Of a stretch of 17,778 nt of DNA, positions 13,829-17,778 are shown piece by piece (the first letter of the stretch is position 1; each line of letters opens with the position of its first letter). The stretch is from contig JAEHDT010000050.1 of NCBI GenBank assembly GCA_016880225.1, forward strand, positions 1 to 17,778, given 5' to 3'. Source of the DNA: Gemmatimonadota bacterium. Its GTDB lineage: Bacteria > Gemmatimonadota > Gemmatimonadetes > Gemmatimonadales > GWC2-71-9. The position numbers and the translations under genes are program-made. The notes below the pieces were generated by a model. The model searched no databases. It had not been told where the DNA came from and saw only the letters and a list, made by a program, of their open reading frames with translations.

Positions 13829-13993
13829 ATGGAGAAGATACGCATCGAGCAGCACAGCTTTGTGGGGAGCCTGTGGTTCGCCGCCTGGCTCTTCACCATC
13901 GGCTTTCTGCACCTGAGCTTCTGGAAGGGCGTGCTCGCGCTCGTGGTGTGGCCGTACTACCTCGGCGCCGCCCTCAGCTCCGTCTTGCACTAG
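13829..13993 (+). CDS. Small two-helix membrane protein, unknown function
   Basis: The product is 54 residues: a short charged start (MEKIRIEQHS), helix one (FVGSLWFAAWLFTIGFLHL), a SFWKG turn, and helix two (VLALVVWPYYLGAALSSVL) ending in His. It is rich in Trp, Phe and Tyr, with no catalytic residues. It resembles short conserved hypothetical membrane proteins found singly in environmental genomes, but I cannot name a family. There is no Shine-Dalgarno; a -10 box TATACT lies just upstream, so leaderless translation is likely. Because its promoter backs onto the arsR operator, ArsR may affect its expression; a role in arsenic resistance is speculative. Confidence 0.65.
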   Translation: MEKIRIEQHSFVGSLWFAAWLFTIGFLHLSFWKGVLALVVWPYYLGAALSSVLH

Positions 13994-14007
13994 GGAACGC
14001 CGCACAC

Positions 14008-14022
14008 CCGCCGCTCAGGCGG
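14008..14022. terminator. Short hairpin between two convergent genes
   Basis: CCGCC (14008-14012) pairs with GGCGG (14018-14022) over a five-base loop, in the 21-base gap between the small membrane gene and the convergent DUF4389 gene, overlapping the latter's stop. It could act in both directions. There is no T-tract, so the call is weak. Confidence 0.3.
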
Positions 14023-14641
14023 AGAGGCTGAATGGCGGATACCGGTCGGTCGTGAGCAGGAACGCATAGGCTGACACCCGGAGCCACCACCGGAACACCC
14101 CGACGACGAAGTCGAACAGCGGGCGCGGGTAGCGACCGGTGAGGAGGATCGCGAACCACGCGATGATGACGCAGCCGACCGCCGCGACGCAGAGGACGCA
14201 CAGGAAGAGGTAATGGGGCAGGGCGAGCAGCCACTTGACGAGCGGCAGCCAGGGACTGAGCTCCCGCGCGGCATAGGGGTAGGGAATCTCGATGTGAACG
14301 GCCTGGTCGGCGTCGGTCGCCGGGTACTCGTCGGAGAGCAGCGCCAGATAGGCCGAGACGCGTGTGCCGAACCGCGTCAGCGCCAGGTTCCAGTCGAACC
14401 ACCACCGCGGGTACTTCCGCCGGAACAGCAGCATGAGCGCGGTGGCCGGAAACACGATCCCGCCCGATCCGATGACGTAGTTCGCCGAGTCGGCGTGAAC
14501 CGTGGCTCGCGTGATGAGACTCAGGATGACCGCAATGGGAATGACCGTGAACGGCCGGAAGAAGCTCGTGAGGCGGTTCAGGTCACGGTCGGGGTAGTCG
14601 ATCTCGAGCCGGGCGGGAAACGGTTCCGGGACGTGGTCCAT
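14015..14641 (-). CDS. DUF4389 family membrane protein
   Basis: The product is 208 residues with about four membrane segments: residues 27-47, 54-73 and a long double helix at about 133-169. It shows the features of DUF4389: RLEIDYPDRDLNRLTSFFRPFTVIP at the start, two related RKYPRWWFDWNLALTRF / GRYPRPLFDFVVGVFRWW motifs, each followed by a short R-V-SAY-LLT/SDEYPP-like segment. The repeated arrangement suggests an internal duplication of helix plus amphipathic arm. No function is established for the family. GAGG is eight bases before the ATG. The gene is divergent from the DUF4399 gene and convergent with the 54-residue membrane protein gene. Confidence 0.82.
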   Translation of the reverse strand: MDHVPEPFPARLEIDYPDRDLNRLTSFFRPFTVIPIAVILSLITRATVHADSANYVIGSGGIVFPATALMLLFRRKYPRWWFDWNLALTRFGTRVSAYLALLSDEYPATDADQAVHIEIPYPYAARELSPWLPLVKWLLALPHYLFLCVLCVAAVGCVIIAWFAILLTGRYPRPLFDFVVGVFRWWLRVSAYAFLLTTDRYPPFSLSA

Positions 14642-14723
14642 GGCGTGCCTCAGAGGCTCGGTAGCGCGGCAAACATGACCCGGACGCTGCCGTGCCGCCA
14701 GTGACCATCATGAAGGAGTCGCG

Positions 14724-14752
14724 TTGTGCGCTGTGCTGCGCGGTGCTAGAGT
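14724..14752 (+). promoter_or_regulatory. Candidate promoter for the DUF4399-DUF488-YfiT genes
   Basis: TTGTGC (14724-14729) and TAGAGT (14747-14752) are 17 bases apart, with a TGC extended -10 directly before the second box. The start would be near 14759, about 54 bases before the chosen start codon at 14813. It is the best match in the divergent gap 14642-14812, but the boxes are only partly consensus. Confidence 0.35.
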
Positions 14753-14812
14753 CAATCCGCAGCTCGCTCGTTTGACGTCGTGGAACCAATCCGGATGGGA
14801 GGCAAATCGACC

Positions 14813-15232
14813 GTGAGAACGTGGATTCGACAGTGCGCACTGGTGCTCTGCGCCGCCGCGCTGCCGGCGGCGGGGCTCGTCGCCCAGGCGAAGCGCGGCC
14901 CCCAAGTGAAGATCATCGCACCCGTGAACGGGGCGACGGTGACGGCGCCCGTGACGATCAAGCTGCAGGCCACGGGCGTAAAGATCGTCCCCGCCACCGA
15001 CGAGCGCCCCGGCACGGGGCACCATCACCTGTTCGTGGACCACGATCTGACGTGGATCACCGACACGATCCCCGCAGGATCCCCCGGGATCCTTCACCTG
15101 GGGCGCGGCCAGACCGAGTTCGTGCTCGACCTCAAGCCTGGGCCGCACCGGGTGATTGCAGTCGTAGCGGACTGGCGGCACATCCCGCTGAACCCGCTGG
15201 TCGCCGACACGGTGACGTTCACCGTCAAGTGA
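14813..15232 (+). CDS. Exported DUF4399 family protein
   Basis: The product is 139 residues with a signal peptide (MRTWIRQCALVLCAAALPAAGLVA before Gln). The mature part is the DUF4399 domain: VKIIAPVNGATVTAPVTIKLQATGV, then GTGHHHLFVDHD, the histidine-rich signature of the family, then LHLGRGQTEFVLDLKPGPHRVIAVVADWRHIPL. It looks like an extracytoplasmic beta-sandwich; the HHH cluster may bind metal, but no activity is known. GTG 14813 was chosen because GGGAGG sits ten bases upstream (14797-14802) and the signal peptide starts cleanly there. In-frame ATGs at 14780 and 14795 would extend it by 11 or 6 residues. The DUF488 gene follows after 12 bases. Confidence 0.82.
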   Translation: MRTWIRQCALVLCAAALPAAGLVAQAKRGPQVKIIAPVNGATVTAPVTIKLQATGVKIVPATDERPGTGHHHLFVDHDLTWITDTIPAGSPGILHLGRGQTEFVLDLKPGPHRVIAVVADWRHIPLNPLVADTVTFTVK

Positions 15233-15244
15233 GTCGGTCGCGCG

Positions 15245-15604
15245 ATGATTCGCCTGAAGCGCGCCTACCTGCCCGCGGCGCCGGGCGATGGGCGCCGGGT
15301 GCTGGTCGAGCGGCTGTGGCCACGCGGCGTGACGAAAGCCCGGCTGCACCTCGACGAATGGGCCAAGGACGCGGCCCCGAGCCCCGAGCTGCGGCGCTGG
15401 TTCGGCCACGATCCCGCCAAATGGGCCGAGTTCCGGGGGCGCTACGTCGCGGAGCTGCGCGCCCATCCCGCGGCGTGGCAGCCGCTCCTCGCCGCGGCCC
15501 GGCGCGGGCGGGTCACGTTCATCTACGCCGCGCGTGACCCGGCGCAGAACAGCGCCGCCGTACTGAAGGCGTTCCTCGACCGGCAGCTCTCGAGGAGGGA
15601 CTGA
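15245..15604 (+). CDS. DUF488 family protein (YeaO-like)
   Basis: The product is a 119-residue cytoplasmic protein of the DUF488/YeaO type. Its signatures are LVERLWPRGVTKARLHLDEW, then KDAAPSPELRRWFGHDP, ending in the strand FIYAARDPAQNSAAVLKAFL. The family is widespread and small, with no proven biochemical role; a nucleotide- or nucleic-acid-related function has been suggested only by fold. The ATG has only a weak purine stretch before it. It lies 12 bases after the DUF4399 gene, and its last codons contain the AGGAGGG used by the next gene, four bases downstream, so the three genes are probably co-transcribed. Confidence 0.85.
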   Translation: MIRLKRAYLPAAPGDGRRVLVERLWPRGVTKARLHLDEWAKDAAPSPELRRWFGHDPAKWAEFRGRYVAELRAHPAAWQPLLAAARRGRVTFIYAARDPAQNSAAVLKAFLDRQLSRRD

Positions 15605-15608
15605 TCCC

Positions 15609-16136
15609 ATGAACGACCTGCGCTACCCGATCGGGCGCTTCGAGCTGGTGGGCACGCTCACGCCGGCGCAGCGCGCCACCTCCATCGCCCAGATCGCCGC
15701 CGCTCCCGCCGGGTTGCGGCGCGCCGTCACCGGTCTCGACGATCGCCAGCTCGACACGCCGTATCGTCCCGGGGGATGGACCGTGCGCCAGGTGGTCCAC
15801 CACGTCCCGGACAGCCACCTGAACGCCTACACGCGGTTCAAGCTCGCCTGCACCGAAGACACGCCGGCCATCAAGACGTACGACGAGGCGCGCTGGGCCG
15901 AGCTGCCGGAGGCGCGCACCGCGCCGGTCGACGTTTCGCTGGCGCTGCTCGAGTCACTCCACCGCCGCTGGGTGCTGTTCCTCGAGGCGCTCGGCCCCGG
16001 CGATTTCGCGCGCACCGTGCGGCACCCCGATTGGGGCACCCCCACCGTGGACGACCTGCTGGCGCAGTACGCGTGGCACGGCCGCCACCACACCGCGCAC
16101 ATCACGGCGCTGCGGGAGCGCATGGGCTGGAAATAG
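15609..16136 (+). CDS. YfiT/BstA-like DinB superfamily protein (putative metal-dependent thiol transferase)
   Basis: The product is 175 residues, a four-helix DinB-type protein closely resembling Bacillus subtilis YfiT. The motif GGWTVRQVVHHVPDSHLNAYTRFK carries His64/His65, and YAWHGRHHTAHI near the C-terminus carries His157, His160, His161 and His164. In YfiT a three-His site binds nickel or zinc. Homologues are annotated as bacillithiol transferases, although whether this organism makes bacillithiol cannot be seen here. YPIGRF at the start is also typical. AGGAGG is nine bases before the ATG and lies inside the end of the DUF488 gene. An 11-bp hairpin starts on the last base of its stop codon, probably ending the transcript. 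Confidence 0.87.
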   Translation: MNDLRYPIGRFELVGTLTPAQRATSIAQIAAAPAGLRRAVTGLDDRQLDTPYRPGGWTVRQVVHHVPDSHLNAYTRFKLACTEDTPAIKTYDEARWAELPEARTAPVDVSLALLESLHRRWVLFLEALGPGDFARTVRHPDWGTPTVDDLLAQYAWHGRHHTAHITALRERMGWK

Positions 16137-16166
16137 TGAGGCGCGGCGGAAATGCCCGCGCCTCAC
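16136..16166 (+). terminator. Strong 11-bp hairpin closing the YfiT transcript
   Basis: GTGAGGCGCGG (16136-16146) pairs perfectly with CCGCGCCTCAC (16156-16166) over a nine-base loop, beginning at the last base of the TAG stop. There is no T-tract after it, as often seen in GC-rich lineages, so it may terminate with help or act as an mRNA end stabiliser. Confidence 0.6.
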
Positions 16167-16412
16167 CCCCATGTTCTCCGATTGGATCCGTGCCCGCTAG
16201 GGCGATGGCTACCCGCTTGGCTTCCCGGGCTCGCCGGCGGACCTGCCATGAAGAGTGCAGGCGGGCCGGCCGGGTAACGCGCGGGCCTCAAGCCCGTCGG
16301 CTCCTGTCGCCGGGGGCGCGACACGCGTCACCCCAAGTCCCCTTGCGCCCGGCTCACCGATGGGGGGATATAGGGCCCGCCCTTCCACCGCGCCCGTCAC
16401 AGGGGGATCGCC
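16167..16412 (+). other. Non-coding gap upstream of the propeller gene
   Basis: These 246 bases carry no convincing ORF. CCTGC/GCAGG form a small hairpin in the middle. GATATA at 16367-16372 is the only AT-rich -10-like word, with a poor -35 (TTGCGC at 16343-16348) 18 bases before it. I see no match to a known riboswitch or tRNA. Confidence 0.4.
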
Positions 16413-17778
16413 ATGGCCGCCGTGCCCGCCCGTCGCCCGTTCCCGCTCGTCATGCTGCTCGTCGCGCTCGCCGCGGCGGTCCACGCCCAGGGTAAACCTG
16501 CTCCGTCTGGTGCCACGGCCGCCTGGACCCTCCGCCTCAAGGGCGACGTCCGCTGGCAGCAGGTCACGCCCGCAGGCGCCCTGCTCGTCGAAACGGACGC
16601 CGCGCTCGCCGGGGTGGATATCGACCGCGGCCAGGTCATGTGGGAGAAAGCAGAGCTCGGCGGATTGCCGCCGGACAGCGTCCGGATGGTCGAAAGCTCC
16701 CTCCTCATGGAAGCGGCGCGACCGGGACTGGTAGTGGTGTTCGACCCGGTGACGGGCGCGGTCGTGTTCGACTCCCGGCGCTTGCAGCTGGCGCAGGTCG
16801 TGACCCGGCGCGTGCTGCCCCAGAGCGGCACCCTGCTCGTCCACGGACGGCGCGCCGCGGGGCCGGCGGTCGTGGCCCTGTTCGATCTGGCGACGGGGGA
16901 GCAGCGCTGGGTGAACGACGGGCTGTTCGAGCAGACCGAGCCCAAGAAGAAAGGCCTCGGCGGGCTGATGCAGAACCTGGTCCGCGCCGCGTCCGAGGCC
17001 ACCGCGCTCGAGGTCCTGCAGGCGGGGCCCGACATGATCGTGGTCCACACGCTGGTGGGTCTCCGGGCGCTCGATGCACGGTCCGGCGCAGTGCGATGGT
17101 CCGCCGCCCTGCCGACCGCGCGAGCGGGCAACCCCGCGCGCCATGTGCGGCTCTATCCGTCGCTCGACAGGCCCGATCGCATCTACGTGAGCTTCGACGA
17201 CCGCCTGATGGCCTACCGCCTCGCCGATGGTCAGGCGCTCTGGTCCAAGCCGCCGACGATCGAGGGCTGGGTGCACGACATCGTGCAGCACCCCGATGGC
17301 ATCATCATCCTCCCCGAATCGCCGCCCGCCAAGGAGGCGACGGGCAACGTGCGCATCGTCAACGGGGTGGTGCAGACGGGGCTGAACGTGGCGCGCTACG
17401 ACGATGGCACGACCATCGCCCCCAAGCCGCTGCGCATGCGGGGCACGGTGACGGACGCGCTCGTCACCGGCGGCTCGGCCGTGCTCGCGGTGGACGCCGA
17501 GTCGCGCACCTTCGTCAACGTGCTGGACGTGGCCACCGCCAGCCTGCGCTTGAAAAAGGACGTGAAGATCAAGGGCCAGCTCGATTACGCCGAGCTCACG
17601 GCGGCGGGCCTGCTCTACGTCTCGCGCCCCGACGCCGCGACCAACGCCGAGGTGAACGTCATCGATCTCGCCTCAGGCGAGCCCAAGTTCAAAGACGTGA
17701 TCGAGAGCGGGAAGCCGCTGTCATCGGGCGACTACAATGCGGCGCGCTACTCCCTGCATCACGTCACCGAAGGGACGA
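16413..17778 (+). CDS. Exported PQQ-like beta-propeller protein, truncated by window end
   Basis: The frame is open from ATG 16413 to the window end (455 codons), so the C-terminus is missing. AGGGGG lies six bases before the ATG. A signal peptide (residues 1-25, LLVALAAAVHA before Gln) indicates export. The rest is built of PQQ/WD-like blades with the D-x-x-(S/T)-G-x-x-x-W pattern: DIDRGQVMWEK, DLATGEQRWVND, LDARSGAVRWSA and YRLADGQALWSK, and weaker ones such as FDPVTGAVVFD and IDLASGEPKFKD. No Cys-based haem motif or catalytic residue is seen, so it is not evidently a dehydrogenase; a binding or scaffold role is more likely. A short Lys-rich loop (EPKKKGLGGLMQNLV) interrupts the repeats at about residue 182. 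No operon partner is visible upstream. Confidence 0.82.
   Translation, partial: MAAVPARRPFPLVMLLVALAAAVHAQGKPAPSGATAAWTLRLKGDVRWQQVTPAGALLVETDAALAGVDIDRGQVMWEKAELGGLPPDSVRMVESSLLMEAARPGLVVVFDPVTGAVVFDSRRLQLAQVVTRRVLPQSGTLLVHGRRAAGPAVVALFDLATGEQRWVNDGLFEQTEPKKKGLGGLMQNLVRAASEATALEVLQAGPDMIVVHTLVGLRALDARSGAVRWSAALPTARAGNPARHVRLYPSLDRPDRIYVSFDDRLMAYRLADGQALWSKPPTIEGWVHDIVQHPDGIIILPESPPAKEATGNVRIVNGVVQTGLNVARYDDGTTIAPKPLRMRGTVTDALVTGGSAVLAVDAESRTFVNVLDVATASLRLKKDVKIKGQLDYAELTAAGLLYVSRPDAATNAEVNVIDLASGEPKFKDVIESGKPLSSGDYNAARYSLHHVTEGT

Noticed and set aside
16167..16412. Structured RNA or riboswitch before the propeller gene
   Set aside because: One small hairpin is visible, but no known conserved core could be matched.
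1..17778. Mobile elements, CRISPR arrays, tRNA or rRNA genes
   Set aside because: No direct-repeat arrays, transposase motifs, terminal repeats or cloverleaf-like sequences were found on either strand.

Overview
This 17.8 kb window is uniformly GC-rich and densely coded on both strands, with strong G/C third-position bias. Short intergenic gaps, several exported proteins whose signal peptides end in A-x-A followed by Gln, and the family mix (DUF4399, DUF4389, DUF488, YfiT-type DinB, PQQ-like propeller, CocE hydrolase, ACR3 arsenic operon) suggest an environmental bacterium of the Gemmatimonadota or a similar soil lineage. That assignment is inferred from protein style; no rRNA or other marker gene is present.

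Layout. 1-1369: the 3' end of a class I methyltransferase gene, convergent with a secreted methionine sulfoxide reductase B that has a single cysteine, then a divergent DUF456 membrane protein. 1341-4400 (minus strand): three overlapping genes read RR-like protein -> lipoprotein -> TPR/HD-GYP phosphodiesterase. The first is a pseudo-receiver fused to a catalytically dead GGDEF domain that keeps an RxxD inhibitory-site motif in the right place, so it looks like a c-di-GMP receptor rather than a cyclase. 4586-4806 (minus): a small exported or membrane protein gene broken by an apparent one-base frameshift. 4819-6156: an exported alpha/beta-hydrolase with a helical C-terminal half. 6230-7402: an orphan soluble histidine kinase. 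7474-10997: an exported CocE-type serine hydrolase whose stop codon overlaps the start of a membrane diguanylate cyclase (extracytoplasmic sensor-HAMP-GGEEF).

10982-13764 (minus): an arsenic detoxification operon, arsR-arsM-arsC-acr3. Two operator-like inverted repeats of the same architecture, ATC(A/G)A-N6-TTGAT, lie upstream of arsR and between arsR and arsM. The arsR promoter places the transcription start on the A of the start codon, so the mRNA should be leaderless. A second promoter points the other way, shares the -35 region, and drives a 54-residue two-helix membrane protein.

14015-14641 (minus) is a DUF4389 membrane protein. Divergent from it, 14813-16136 is a compact run of three genes: a secreted DUF4399 protein, a DUF488 protein and a YfiT-like DinB protein, closed by an 11-bp hairpin. 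16413 to the window end is an exported PQQ-like beta-propeller protein, truncated by the window.

The main candidate for something undescribed is the 1341-4400 c-di-GMP cluster (dead cyclase with retained I-site, lipoprotein, TPR/HD-GYP). Next are the back-to-back ars promoter architecture and the translationally coupled hydrolase/diguanylate cyclase pair. Nothing here resembles a phage, transposon, CRISPR array or defence island.
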